Source of the DNA: Argopecten irradians
Taxonomy: Eukaryota > Mollusca > Bivalvia > Pectinida > Pectinidae
Length of the DNA: 64,000 nucleotides
Assembly: GCF_041381155.1 (NCBI RefSeq)
Contig: NC_091135.1
Location: 66,243,067 to 66,307,066 of the forward strand
Direction: 5' to 3'
Under the pieces are notes generated by a model. The model was not told the origin of the DNA and made no database searches. It was given only the letters and a program-made list of their open reading frames with translations. Below, in pieces: positions 46,616 through 58,489 of the stretch. Position 1 is the first letter of the stretch, and each line of letters opens with the position of its first letter. The translations under genes were made by a program, and so were the position numbers.

Positions 46616-48105
46616 TCATCTTTCTCCCAGCATTTTCATGACCTCCTCGTACACTTCCACGCTACCTTGGTAGCCGTTATCTGGAATGTCCTGTAGGTAA
46701 CCGACGTAATCCTTTGGGAGTTGGAGTTCCTTGGCCCCTCGTAGTATCACGTCCTTGTAGTGTGGGGATGGTCGGCTATCGTAGTCAGAGTTACCGATCT
46801 TTTCTAATTTATATGTGCGACAGGTGAACTCCTGACCTTCAGGAGAGACAACCTTTACATCAAATCCTTTGTAGATACCTTCTTGTCTGCAATTAATTCA
46901 AAAATACAATTCATAACACAAACAGGGCTTAAACGAACTCATTTAATCTGACTGTCTAGAACATCACAAGAAAAAACTTAATGGATCCACTCCTTATATG
47001 AAAAAAAAATTACATGCCACATGTGACACCGGTATAGATGAATGTTTTGTAGTATTCTCAAACAAATTTGTTATTCTAAACTATGCTTCTAATCTTGTAT
47101 TGAGAGTTTGAAACACTGGGACTCTTCCTTTACGTTAAGTTTTTGAAATGACTTACTTATCGAGACTAGCCAGATCTTTGACATCGAGTTCCCACACGCC
47201 ACCCCATACATTAGCTCCTGGGTTATCTACAATGGTAGCTACACTACCGTGCCATCTGCTTTGTTTAGGATTCTCGATAGCCTCGAATCCTAGTTTATAA
47301 TCCTTCAAACAGAAACAAAACAGCTTATACATTCTAACTCTATAGAAAGGTTTTTGGTGGAGAATTATCCCAAAGCAGTTGATACTGTCTATTTGGTGGA
47401 GAATAATTCTAAACAGTTGGTATCAATAATTTACAATTACTTCGCGGTTTATCGAGAGGTACACACATAATTTTGTGTATATCTCCATAACATATTAAAT
47501 ACATGTATATTCAAATTAATCCTTTTGATTCTATCTGCTACTATAGATAATCTTTTTCAAAAAATCTTTTTGCTCTATAACATCATTACATCGTTATGTT
47601 AGCCAATCTCAGTTGACGTTACAAACTGCAATGTCATTGTTTTCCTTCAATGATGATTAAATTTTGTGAGTTATCTTCATAAATGTATGAAAACATTATC
47701 TAGTTCTTTCATTCCAGCAAGATATAATCCTGAAATATATGTACATCTTCGTGAAGTCTTTGCAAGCAAATTTTGGAGGCTTACCGTCATGGGTCAGAGA
47801 ACTTAAACCTTTAGATAAGATTTTTATTTCATTTTGAGGAATGCAATTGAATACTTTCAAACAGAATAATTACAATTTCCATGATGATTCTTGACCTCCT
47901 GATGAGGAAGAAGTCTTAGTCTAGTGTATAGCGCTATTTCCTGAAGATTCGTTAACACTGATGGATGAATTAGCAGTTTTAGAATAATTTGGCCTACCTT
48001 AAGGTTGGCGATAGACTGGAAGACAGCTGTGGGATTGCGGAGTAGAAGCCGTTCCTTCAGTAAGTTACTGCCGTACGAGAAGTACATAAATGTGTGGCCG
48101 CTCAT
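46616..48105 (-). CDS. GGCT: Gamma-glutamylcyclotransferase
   Basis: Complete three-exon gene: 47998-48105, 47157-47302 and 46616-46886, all GT-AG, 174 residues (human 188). It starts MSGHTFMYFSYGSNLLKERL, with the YGSN substrate-binding loop of the family. Exon 2 carries the W-H-G/VATI and NVWGGVWELD stretch. Exon 3 begins KQEGIYKGFDVKVVSPEG, whose QEG glutamate is the likely catalytic acid, and includes CRTYKL, RPSPHYKDVILRGAKELQLP and DYVGYLQDIPDNGYQG. The enzyme converts gamma-glutamyl amino acids to 5-oxoproline plus the amino acid in the cytosolic glutathione cycle. The ATG at 48105 is the first in frame after a non-ATG stretch. Introns are 695 and 270 bp. Upstream lies a minisatellite-like hairpin and a long AC-rich tract. 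Confidence 0.94.
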
Positions 48106-48344
48106 TGTTGTGTAGTTTTGTCGTCTAACTGGAACCAATCAGACAAACCAAGCCACCATAATTACTGCTAATGATTCTTCTATGACATCACCGTGCAATA
48201 TCACATTTCATACTAAAGGTTAAAAAGTGTGACAACATTCCATCTTAAACCATAGAAAAAGGTCACCAAATGCCAGACGACAATGTAATATATATAGTTT
48301 AATATCTGAGTGTCATCTTATCTGAATACATGCGCCGATGTACG

Positions 48345-48480
48345 TTGAAAATGGACCACCGTTGAAAACTGACCTCGGGTCATTTTTCAATGTTGAAAAA
48401 TGACCCCGAAACCGTTGAAAACTGAACTTTAAGCGCACTTTTCACACCGACCCGTTGAAAATGGACCCCATTGAAATGTG
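48345..48480. repeat. GTTGAAAATGACC short repeats with a 14 bp hairpin
   Basis: Five or six degenerate copies of GTTGAAAA(A/C)TGACC. GGGTCATTTTTCAA (48377-48390) and TTGAAAAATGACCC (48393-48406) form a perfect hairpin with a 2 bp loop. It lies about 270 bp upstream of the GGCT start codon. Confidence 0.75.
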
Positions 48481-48504
48481 ACCCCAAAAGAACTCGTTTT
48501 TACA

Positions 48505-49160
48505 AAACGACACAACACAACACACGGGACCACAACATCACACAACCACACAGCATCACACAACACAACATCACACCAACTAACAACAACACAACACAAC
48601 AACACCACAATACAAAACCATGCAACAAAAACACTACCCAACAACAACACAACATCACACAACACAACATCACATATCAACACATCACACAACAACACAA
48701 CACATCATACAACACAAAACACAACCACAATACAACATCACAACAAAAACATCACACAACAAACAACACAACCACGTTACAACACCACAACACAACACAA
48801 CATCACAACATAACATCACACAACACAACAACACAAAACCATGCAACAACATCAACACCCAACAACAACACCCAACAACAACACCACCCAACATTAACGC
48901 AACACAACAACACAGAACAGCATAACACACGACACCACACAACACAACCTCACAAAACACAACATCAAACAACAACACATTACACAACCACGCAACACCA
49001 CAACATCACACATCACAACACAACACCACACAACAAACAACACACAACACAAAAACACACAACCACAAAACAACATAACAACACAATGCAACACAACACA
49101 AAGCAACACAACACAACTATACGCAGAACACAACACAACCATACACAGAACACAACATAA
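48505..49160. repeat. AC-rich, nearly G-free low-complexity tract
   Basis: ~650 bp of degenerate CACAACA/ACAAC repeats with very few G and T on the plus strand. It opens long frames on both strands (Thr/Asn/His-rich on plus, Cys/Val/Leu-rich on minus) that should not be annotated as proteins. Confidence 0.9.
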
Positions 49161-51870
49161 CCGATCCATACGCAGGTATGAAATGAAGAGATAGAACGAC
49201 AACTCTGTTACAACAGAGTTTTCGTTCTAGAACGAAATGTTAACACGGCTAAATAAACCAATCAACCCGCTTATTTTCGCGATTTGGGTAATAAGGAAAC
49301 TAACCGATATATTTTGCTGAAATTTTGAATGTAAGTTAATCTCAGCGTGATCTATCGATTGAAATAATCGTGTCAGCTACGAAAATTCATTAAAGGTGAT
49401 ATTTTTTAGGTCAAACAGGCAAAAATCGGCATTTTGATCACTGGTTTCTGTTTAATTCGTCCTAGTGAAATAATTAAAAAACTTAACAATCTGAGACTCT
49501 ACATTTAAATAGTCCTTGTAATTCTGAACAAAACGGTATGTCTGATTTTTGGAAATGTTACATACAACGACCCCAATACAGTCTTGAATAATGGTGGTAT
49601 TTCGCAGGTTCTCGGTAAATTTCCACAACAGACGAGATATTTCGGGGTCCCAGGCGCCTTCCTTCGGAGCTATTCTGAACGATTGGACCGGCAAATGTAC
49701 CATTTAAAAATGAGTGATATTTATGAAATTTTCTGTGGAACTAACTAAAAATCTTAAAATGCGTAAATAATTTATGCACTGATCATCACATTAATGTTAC
49801 AAAATGCGCTCAAAAAGTGCAACAATGAAATGGAGCTGTGTGCACCGTCTCGAATGCACAAAATCATGGCGCAGACTATCGCGCCCCCTGTGAGGAATGT
49901 GTATTGTTTGTATCCGGTTGAGTAAAAACGTTGAAGCCGCCTTGATGTTCAAGTTAAATCCGGCATTATCAGGTAAGTAATTGTTCATTTTACTTGTTAT
50001 AGACATCAATATCGTTATCGGTGGATATTAGTATTATCAGATATATTTGATTGTTTTTGTAGGCCTGAAATATAACGTTAGGTAGGCTACTGTTTACAAT
50101 CTGTTTATGATCATCATCGCGAGTGACTGTCTGACAACAGGACCATGCATGCGTTCTAAATCGTGGCTTAACAGCACGTAAACTGACATTTGTACTGCCT
50201 TTGAGGCATATGCCGTTTGAATATATGTATCTCCTAATATATTGTTTGATCATATGATTAAATTGCTAGTAGTTAAACCATAAAGTAATGCACATGTCGT
50301 TTCGTTAGTGCGTAGGCTCACATGTAGCGTACACACACACACACACACAGTAGCTTCGTTACATGTCATTTCGGTACATGCGGAAGTCTTTTCGGTATCA
50401 TAAAGTAAACATGGCGAAATGACTTTCAGAAGGTACCGAAACGCCTTTAAGTAATCTGAATATTAGACAACTAAAGAAAACAAACCAGAAAAATAGTAAC
50501 AATGAAGTTTGACAATGGATATGATCATCATTATTACATGTAGATACATGTATATTTGTATGCACTGCAGTTTTACATGACACATAATAATTGCTGTAAT
50601 AATGTTAACAATGAAAATTCATTTCACAATTTTGCTGTGTTGTGTATAGTGATAGTCAACTACTGCGTAATAATTAGGATGCCGACAGGAATCTTCAGAT
50701 TGACCCGCGTTGTGAAAATTAGCATACCCCGGTACATGTATAATATCACACTGACCCATTTAGCAATGTTATATACGGTCATGTCATAAATTTTGTAAGA
50801 CGAACACTATTGTGGCTTCGTAGATATTAATGACGACGGTGATGTTGTATGATTATCTCGGTTGAATTCAAGCCTGATTTCGCCACTCTTACATAAACAG
50901 AATTGAAAGTAATCCAAATTTTGACCCAGAGCTTAAGCCCTGGCTATTCTCTCAAGGATTCAATAGGTCTATAGTTAAATCAACAATGTTCAAGAAAATT
51001 TGTAAGATTTTTCCTTGTAAAGGAAGTTGTTGATATCTTCTTGGTGCCCCCTGTACTCTGATCTGGTGGTCATTTAATACATTTATTGAGGTCAAGGTGC
51101 ACTTTAAACTAAGCACCATGGATGCCCTTTTTTCCTGTCAGAATTACTGAAATTTTGACTATGTTTTGATTAATACTAGTTATGTGATAAAAAGAATCTT
51201 ACACTCATGGCTACATCATTTGAAATTTATGAAATTTAAATTGATAAAATTTGATATACCAAGATAACAACAGTTTTTCTAGGTTTTTTTAATATCATAC
51301 AGTATCTAGGTAAAAGGCGACCTAGTTATAACACTCACTATACAGTAGTGAATGTCAAACTTGTAACAGCCTCATCAGTTTTAAGCATTTTAGAAACAGA
51401 TAAATTTTGAATTTGAGAAATTTTTTCAAATTTTTTCTAAATCAAAAATAATTTTTTTTTTAAATTAATAAATTGAAAGCTATTTCGGTTAAGGTATAGA
51501 CTTTTAAATATATGTATATGATTTGCTTGCTCTTGACATTTTTTTCATCTGTAATGAATAACACTTGGAAACAGTAACTATTTTAAATACTAGTACCTAC
51601 ATGTATATACAAAAAAATGTGTGTATATATAGGTAATCTTCCTCAATATAAAAAATAAATATGCTGTGTTATCTATTCATGTAAATGATTAATAAAACAA
51701 AAGAGAAGCATGAAAGGTATACCAGGTAATTCATTTCTGCGTATGTATAAAAGCTACAAAAAGATCCTTAATGTGATGATTTATTTAACTGATTTTCATA
51801 TCCTTCAACAGTATCAAGGATTTAAAATAATTTAATTACCTGGTACCATATGTGTTCCAATTCGGATGTA
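49161..51870. other. Mostly unassigned; weak orphan exon and (AC)n
   Basis: (AC)n microsatellite at 50331-50349. On minus, 49703-49567 opens with ATG and reads MVHLPVQSFRIAPKEGAWDP, then EISRLLWKF, reaching GTT|GTATGT, a good donor. The codon use is richer in G/C than the surroundings, so it may be a first exon, but I found no partner and no family. The rest is AT-rich with nothing recognised. Confidence 0.35.
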
Positions 51871-51881
51871 GAACAGAGTTC

Positions 51882-52100
51882 TCTTTTTTTATTAGTTTAA
51901 CATCCTATTAACAGCCAGGGTCATTTAAGGATGTGCCAGGTTTGATGGTGGAAGAAAGCCGGAGAACCCGGAGAAAAATCAACGACCAGCTGTCAGTACC
52001 TGGGAAATTCTCCACATCGGATTCGAACTTGTGACCCAGAGGTGGGCGGCTTGTGGTAATATGTCGGGACATCTTTACCACTCGGCCACTGTGGCCCCAC
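51882..52100 (-). mobile_element. tRNA-derived SINE (V-SINE/RUDI-like), second copy
   Basis: Inverted copy of the 2787-3004 SINE: tail TTAGTTTAACATCCTATTAA at the left, tRNA head (GGCCACAGTGGCCGAGTGG on minus) at the right. The flanks GAACAGAGTTC (51871-51881) and GAATAGAGTTC (52101-52111) are a target duplication with one mismatch. Confidence 0.85.
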
Positions 52101-52111
52101 GAATAGAGTTC

Positions 52112-53460
52112 ATATAAAAGGTCTCATAAATGTTATGATAATTAGAAAGATTGGCACTTATTAAGTTATATAACCCATTACCCTAATTGCCAAACATGAA
52201 ATTCCAATTAGCATTATACATTTCCAAGGCATTTGTTGATTAAAGCATACTATATTGTTAAATATCTTATGTAAGTATGATCAGATGCATGTACATTTGT
52301 ATACCATCAAGGGTTGAAAATGACAACTGACTTAAAAGGGTACGTTGGTTTTTAATTAAAAACTTTATATTCTTTAAATATTCACATGAACAGTTTTCAT
52401 TTGGATTGGATAAAGGGAGGTAATTGGCTTATTTGTTTATTTTTTAAGGTATTTTTTCTAGCAAAATGCACAATATCACTAAAAGAATTTGCGAAAACAG
52501 AGAAATGTATGTTTTGTTATGGATTGAGTATTCGGTCAGAGACCAATATTGTCTATATTATGACAATTTTTTTTATCTACATGAGGAAAAACAGTTTCTT
52601 ATTGATAAAATTGGGGTAGCAGAGACTTTTACATGATTATTCGTGTATATACATGTATACATGTAAGTACATGATATTTTTCAAATCTTTGATGCCATGT
52701 CATTATGAAACGAAATAGTCCATATTAAATGAATTCTGGTTATTTTAGCTTGATTATAGCAGTAGTTTTATTTTGTTTTTTTTTTCTTTGTAAAAAACTG
52801 TTTAACATTTCTTGTTCTCTAAAATGAATGTGTTTGTAAGAGAATGAGTGTCCAGCTAGGCGATATTGTCTATTATTACCAATTTTTTTACTTATTTTTC
52901 GATAAAATGGGAGTAGCTAGCAGAGACTTTTACATGATTATTCATGAAAATGCATATTCCAGGCAGCAATAGCAATTATGATGAACTCCTTGCTTAATTG
53001 TATGTCATAGGGACAATTATAAAATGCCACATTATTTTATTTAAGAAATACCTTTACTTAAGAAAAGAGCCTGCTCAGAGTAATAGCCTAATCCTTCTCC
53101 ATACGCCAGGGGTTACTATCACTGACATACTATCTATCCCTGCACTATTTCATATTAAACTGATCGCCAGCTGTCAATCAAACCGCATTGTTTGTTTCGA
53201 CATTGAATAGAAACACAAGTGTTTGCGGGTAGAGGCGTGGCTATATTACACCTGATAAATCGGTCAATGAAACTGCAGGCAACAGAAGACACAGGTAATC
53301 AGATCATTTAACGTACATCAAAGAAATTGTATAATGTGGTTCACTGTACATATGTGTTGGTTTGAAGTTGGGTGCCAGTTTCTCTGTAATCTTGAAAGGA
53401 AGTCTATGCAGGACTCAGTTTTGAAGTCACCTGAGATGAAGTCTCCAGTGACCTAATCTA
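52112..53460. other. Unassigned stretch
   Basis: AT-rich. A loose duplication of TAGCAGAGACTTTTACATGA occurs at ~52617 and ~52917. No gene seen. Confidence 0.45.
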
Positions 53461-53477
53461 ATTTTGCAAAGATCTTA

Positions 53478-53995
53478 TAATTTTTCCCGGGGCAGAACCC
53501 AGCACCCCCAAAACAACAAAATCTCACGCTTTCGGTGCTTGCAAATTCATCAAAATACATAGTAAAACTCATCTCAGCCATTCTAAATCGTTATTTTTTT
53601 CCCGGGGGAGACTCCCGGACCTCCCAATCACCAAAATCTCGCGCCTTCGGCGCTCGCAAATTCAACAAATCATTAAATTCATCTCAGCTATTCTTAATCG
53701 TAATTTTTTCCCCGGGGGACCCCCAGACCCCCCAACACCAAAAGCTCGTCCCTTCGGCGCTCGCAATTCAAAAAAATGCATTGTAAAATTCAACTTTGCC
53801 ATTCAAAATCGTACAATTTTTTCCCGGGGGAGAAACAACAAAATTTTGCGTCTTCGGCGCTCGCAAAATCATCAAAATATATCGTAGAACTCATCTCAGT
53901 CATTATAAATCGTAATATTTTTCGAGGGGATACCCCGGACCCCCCAAACTCGCACGCAATTTTGCGTATTCATTAATATCCTGTTAGCGACGCCA
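53478..53995 (+). repeat. Repeat F1, five ~113 bp GC-rich tandem units
   Basis: Each unit has TTTTTCCCGGGGGA, CCCCCCAA, then CTCGCGCCTTCGGCGCTCGC and CTCATCTCAG. It ends CCTGTTAGCGACGCCACTGT, which also ends the inverted copy at 60967-61140. Probably a dispersed element with a tandem core. Confidence 0.75.
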
Positions 53996-54156
53996 CTGTC
54001 TATAGATGAGTACAAGGATTATATGTAATGATATATGAAAAAAAGTATATCAAGTATCTCCTGTGGGTGCGGGGCGCGCGAGGGGTGGGGGGGGAGTGTT
54101 ACGAAACATTGAGGACCTTTGCGCCCCTCCCCCATTACGTTTCATTTTCCTACGCC

Positions 54157-54345
54157 ACTGTAATAGCTAGGGTCATGTTGGGACGTCTTGTGTGTGTATA
54201 TAATATGTTGTCGCTTTTGCGTCTGTGAATGTACATCATATATGTCTGGGAGGCTGTGGCATATTTCACCTTTTGTAATAGAGTAACTCTTGCAGTTTTT
54301 TCAGTCTCACTGACACACCCACCTCTCAACCTCGACCTGAAGTGC
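54157..54345 (-). repeat. Degenerate composite SINE fragment
   Basis: TAATAGCTAGGGTCATGTTG and GGGAGGCTGTGGCATATT align with the tail half of S1/S2. Old copy. Confidence 0.45.
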
Positions 54346-54869
54346 GAGATCACGATATTGTGAGTGCGCGGTCGCCTTGCAATCTCGCGATCTTTTCGAT
54401 TTAAACATATTTTATTTGCAATTTTTACAATACAAAAAGGATTGGGCACAAGTTAAAAAACTTATATTATCTCGCGATCTCGCAGGCAATTATTTGAACA
54501 TGCGTATATTTTTCCAAAATTGTTTACTTTCGGACCGTTTTATAAATATATGTGAATTGATCGGTAGATCAGCTGATGTTTTAAGTGAAGTATTAATGTG
54601 GAATATCAAAGCTCTATTTTTTTAGCTCTGTATGTAAACAAATCCGATAATTTGCATGAAGTGGATTTTGCAGCCACCATACTTGATTTTTAGACTATTT
54701 ACATGCAAGTTTTAAATGTACAAATTTTATTTTGTTTCTGTACTCTTGGGCAAAGACATGAATTCCAGTTAAACCTGAACATCAGTTTATTTTACTCCGT
54801 GCACTAGTCTGCTAAATCGCTACATCATTAGGTTTTTACAACTACCACAACGGTGGTGTTATTTACTTA

Positions 54870-55274
54870 TTAAGGTTCATGTAATGGCTTTAAACAGTGA
54901 TATTTTGCAAGCCTAAAACGCATTACTGTGCTGCAATTGAACAGAACTAATTTCATTAATTGTTGGTATATACCCTGGCTTACTGTTGATATGTAATTTG
55001 TGGAGCTGCGTGTAAAATACAGTAAAATATGAGAAAAATGTATAGTTCTGGAGAAGACATAGAACTCGTGTGAATTGCATTGATGGAATATACATTTTTC
55101 TCTTATTTTACTGAAATTTACAAGCAGCTTCACAAATTACTTATCAACAGTAAGACTGAAAGTTAGCCAGGGTATATACCAACAATTAATGAAATTAGTT
55201 CTGTTCAATTGCAGCACAGTAATGCGTTTTAGGCTTGCAAAATATCACTGTTAAAGCCATTACATGAACCTTAA
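54870..55274. repeat. Long near-perfect inverted repeat (hairpin)
   Basis: Left arm 54870-55044 and right arm 55089-55274 are reverse complements, with only one indel in the outer ~110 bp and modest divergence in the inner part. The spacer is 44 bp. The outer arm starts TTAAGGTTCATGTAATGG. No terminal target duplication is obvious and no coding frame is convincing. Confidence 0.9.
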
Positions 55275-56246
55275 GGCGGTATCTAGGCTACCGGTAACTC
55301 ACTGGTTGAACGACAATGTATAGGCCTATTTATTAAAAATGAGACCAGTGCTGTTCAAAAAGTCGGAGAACAATGAATGAGACAGACAGTTATATACCCG
55401 ATTTCGGCCTAAATTATATACTAAATCATCTTCGGTTACCCACTTTACGGTCTATAAACGGAGCGTAACGTTATGTAGTGTAGTTTAAACTATGGGTTTC
55501 CGAGGGCGGAATACGTAGAATCTACTAAATGTAATTTCTAATATGTATTTATCAGAAACATAGTTTATATGTGTTTTTGAAATTATTTTGTAATTATTAC
55601 TCGTCCAAACTATTTTTGTCTCCTTGGTTCAAATTAAATAATAATATGTGTAAGATCATATTTAAAACCTAGATTTATGAGATTAAAAAACTTCCTACTG
55701 GGAGTTGCCTCCCGTTCACCTGCTTTGCTCGCCTCCGCCTCCAGCAGTTTCTGATTTTTAAATTGAGAAAAATCTTCTGAACGTCTAAACAAACAAATAT
55801 ATTGTAAGAGATCTTGTCAAAAGGTCATGTTTTATGGTGCATTTTAGCTACTAACGTTGGATATGGCTACATTATTATTTGACTTCAATGCTGAGCCAAT
55901 GCTGTATACAGTAGCTATATAGGCTTACAATAGTGTACTGTACACAGTTACTCACCTCATGAAGGTAGGATTTCTCGGACCGTTTTGTTTCAGCAAATAT
56001 TTTCTAATATGGTTTAAACACTGCAGGGACTTTATATGTCCATGTTATGTTTTAAACTAAGCTATTAGTGACTAAAATGAACCACAACCGAAACCGGACT
56101 TTGACTACATAATCCTACTCTCTATTTAGAATGTTCTTGTGTGATCTTAAAAACGCTTGAAACTCACACACTTTTAACGCGTGCCAACGACAAAGATTCT
56201 ATTATTGCTCCTCGTGCTTGCCGTGTTCTCATATATTTTTGACGAC
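55275..56246. other. NOP10 upstream region
   Basis: AT-rich, with a short GC-rich patch at ~55695-55750 (CCTCCCGTTCACCTGC). The NOP10 promoter should lie in the last few hundred bases. No TATA box is clear. Confidence 0.4.
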
Positions 56247-58489
56247 ATGTATCTGATGTATTACCTCAACGAAAAGGGAGACAGGGTTTATACGTTGAAG
56301 GTAATTATGTTGTACAATCAAGCAAAATATTATTTTACTAGAGACAATGCATTGGCCTTGGCTGAATAGACACGAATCTGCGATAGCCCCCCCTCCCGCC
56401 ACACACGCACTCGCTCTCACACAGACACTACTCTAAGGGGTGAAATTAAAATGAATTATGGCAAAGCCTTGTAAGAGCGCAGCTCATGTAATTAGTTAAG
56501 GAGTTGCATACATATTATATGGTAACACTCATGCCGTATTCCTGCATGTATCTTCATATTGTTTATTGTATAGACCCGAATAAAAGGTTTACATGGATCA
56601 CAGGTTTACGACGCGCAAAAAGAAGAAGAAAAAAAAACTAAAATGAATGGTTGTGTACTTAGCCCTGTATCCCATTTCCAGAAAATGGATAATTAATTTT
56701 GAAATACTCTGAACACCACAAAAATCATCCGATCTGAATATTATTTAGCTTACATTGTCCAGAAACATATACATGTATATATGTATATGCCGCCAGGCAG
56801 CCATCTTGGATTTTGTTATTCAAAGTTTGTTATCGCTATTTCTCAGAAAGTACTGAAGGGATCTGTCTCAAAATTCATATGTAGGTTCCCCTAGGGCCCT
56901 AGTTGTGCATATCGTGATTTGGGACCGATTGGTCAACAAAATTGCTGCCAGGCAGCCATCTTAGATTTTTATGTTCAAAGTTTGTTATCGCTATTTCTCA
57001 GAAAGTATTGAATGGATCTTTCTCAAATTTCACATGTAGGTTCCCCTAGGGCCTAGTTGTGCATATTGTGATTTGGGACCAATTGATCAACAAGATGGCC
57101 GCCGAGGAGTCATCTTGGATTTTGATAGTTGAAGTTTGTTACCGCTATTTCTCAAAAGGTACTGAAGCGATCTGTCTCAAATTTTATATGTAGTATGTAT
57201 GAAAAAGTTTAAAAAGTAGAGAAAAGTTCCATCTTTCCTTTGTCAGATATAGATAATTCTTTGGTGGGCGCCAAGATCCCTCTGGGATCTTTTGTTAAAT
57301 TATGGGGCTTACGATGCCAATCATTTTATATAGTAATCGACGACAGACATTTTCAACTAGCTGTTTTAGCTCCGCCCCTACATTGAAGCGACAGCCAACG
57401 AGAGCCGTGCTTACACAGCTTATTGAATGTCGTTGGCAAACTGACTAGCTACCATGCAACCTGACTAGCTACCAATCAAGCGAATAACCTACTAGACTGG
57501 CTGTCAGATGTACGCTTATTGTAACGGCGCTGTAAAACCAGCTACACCACTGCCCCTCCCCCCTATCAAACGTGTTCGCCCCCGAACACGGACCAACCCA
57601 GGTTCTGTCTCCAACAAAGCCTTGCAATCTCATATAGCTTTCTTTTGGAGTGGTCTATGGCACAAATGTAATTGGGAGAGAGTCGTGTGCTGCCAGCAAG
57701 GCTCGAACCTGCGACCCTGGACTTACTGGTCCACCGCTCTACCGAATGAGCTAAAGGGAAATTCCCCCTAGCACGAAGCTAAAAGGCGACCGTAACACTA
57801 TGTACAATGAAAACCTGCTACATTATTTATAACTTTTTCCATGAGCATAAATAGCATTATATTCACCTCTGGACTATCTGGTAGTAAAACTGAAGGCAGT
57901 TCAGGAGAAATATCTGACCTATTACAGGCCTGCAAAATCTTTCCTTGAAGACTATAAAGAGTGAAACCCAGCTTCAAGCCACAGTCAACCAAAGGGTACT
58001 ATTATATGATGATTGTTTTGACATACATCAAAGGACTAAATTACCTGTTCTGACTGTTGCCTCCAGTTTTACTCTGAGATAGTCCAGGGGTGTATATATA
58101 ACAACAGCAACAGTAATAGTAACCCCTGGAGTATAGAGGATGAAGCCATATATTAGACAGTGTCATTTTTTTAATTTTAAGAAACAATAGAAATTATCTC
58201 TATTTGTCTTTTTCATTATTTCGATCTGTTTTTAAATCTGTTATCAAAAATATTTTTATCTATTCTGTATAACGAGTCTTTGTGTTACGGTAAGTTTAAC
58301 CTTCAATTTGATTTGTCATTCATGAAACTTCTGCATATGTATTTACAGAGAGAGGATCCTGAAGGAAAGCCTACTTTCTCAGCCCACCCAGCTAGGTTTT
58401 CCCCTGATGACAAATATTCAAGGCATCGTGTCACAATCAAAAAGAGATTTGGAATTCTTCCAACACAACAGCCTAAGCAGGCATACTGA
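56247..58489 (+). CDS. NOP10: H/ACA ribonucleoprotein complex subunit NOP10
   Basis: Two exons, 56247-56300 and 58349-58489, joined GT-AG in phase 0, giving 64 residues, exactly the human length. It reads [18 protein letters not shown], then [30 protein letters not shown] and [16 protein letters not shown]. The [17 protein letters not shown] core is the most conserved stretch of the family. NOP10 bridges dyskerin (CBF5) and NHP2 in H/ACA snoRNPs, which direct rRNA and snRNA pseudouridylation in the nucleolus and Cajal bodies, and is part of telomerase RNP. An open frame continues upstream of the ATG but is not conserved. The 2,048 bp intron holds repeat D2, a C-family end and a tRNA SINE. AATAAA at 59113-59118 may serve its mRNA. 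Confidence 0.96.
56790..57296 (+). mobile_element. Repeat D2 with intact terminal hairpin (NOP10 intron)
   Basis: About three ~150 bp D units (CGCTATTTCTCAGAAAGTAC; CCTAGTTGTGCATAT), then GATAATTCTTTGGTGGGCGC and the hairpin AAGATCCCTCTGGGATCTT with TTGTT at the end. Confidence 0.7.
57302..57532 (-). mobile_element. Terminal part of TIR transposon C (copy C2)
   Basis: Reverse complement of 5729-5945, ending TACGCTTATTGTAACGGCGC then TG, followed by TA. The other end is missing; it begins right after the D2 terminus. Confidence 0.75.
57538..57775 (-). mobile_element. tRNA-derived SINE of another family (NOP10 intron)
   Basis: On minus: TTAGCTCATTCGGTAGAGC (A box), then CAGGTTCGAGCCTTGC (B box), and a ~170 bp body with GTTCGGGGGCGAACACG. 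The tRNA-like head is followed by unrelated sequence, so it is not a functional tRNA gene. Confidence 0.6.

Noticed and set aside
48429-49202. Several open frames of 89-229 codons on both strands
   Set aside because: They exist only because the AC-rich tract lacks stop codons; composition is pure low complexity.
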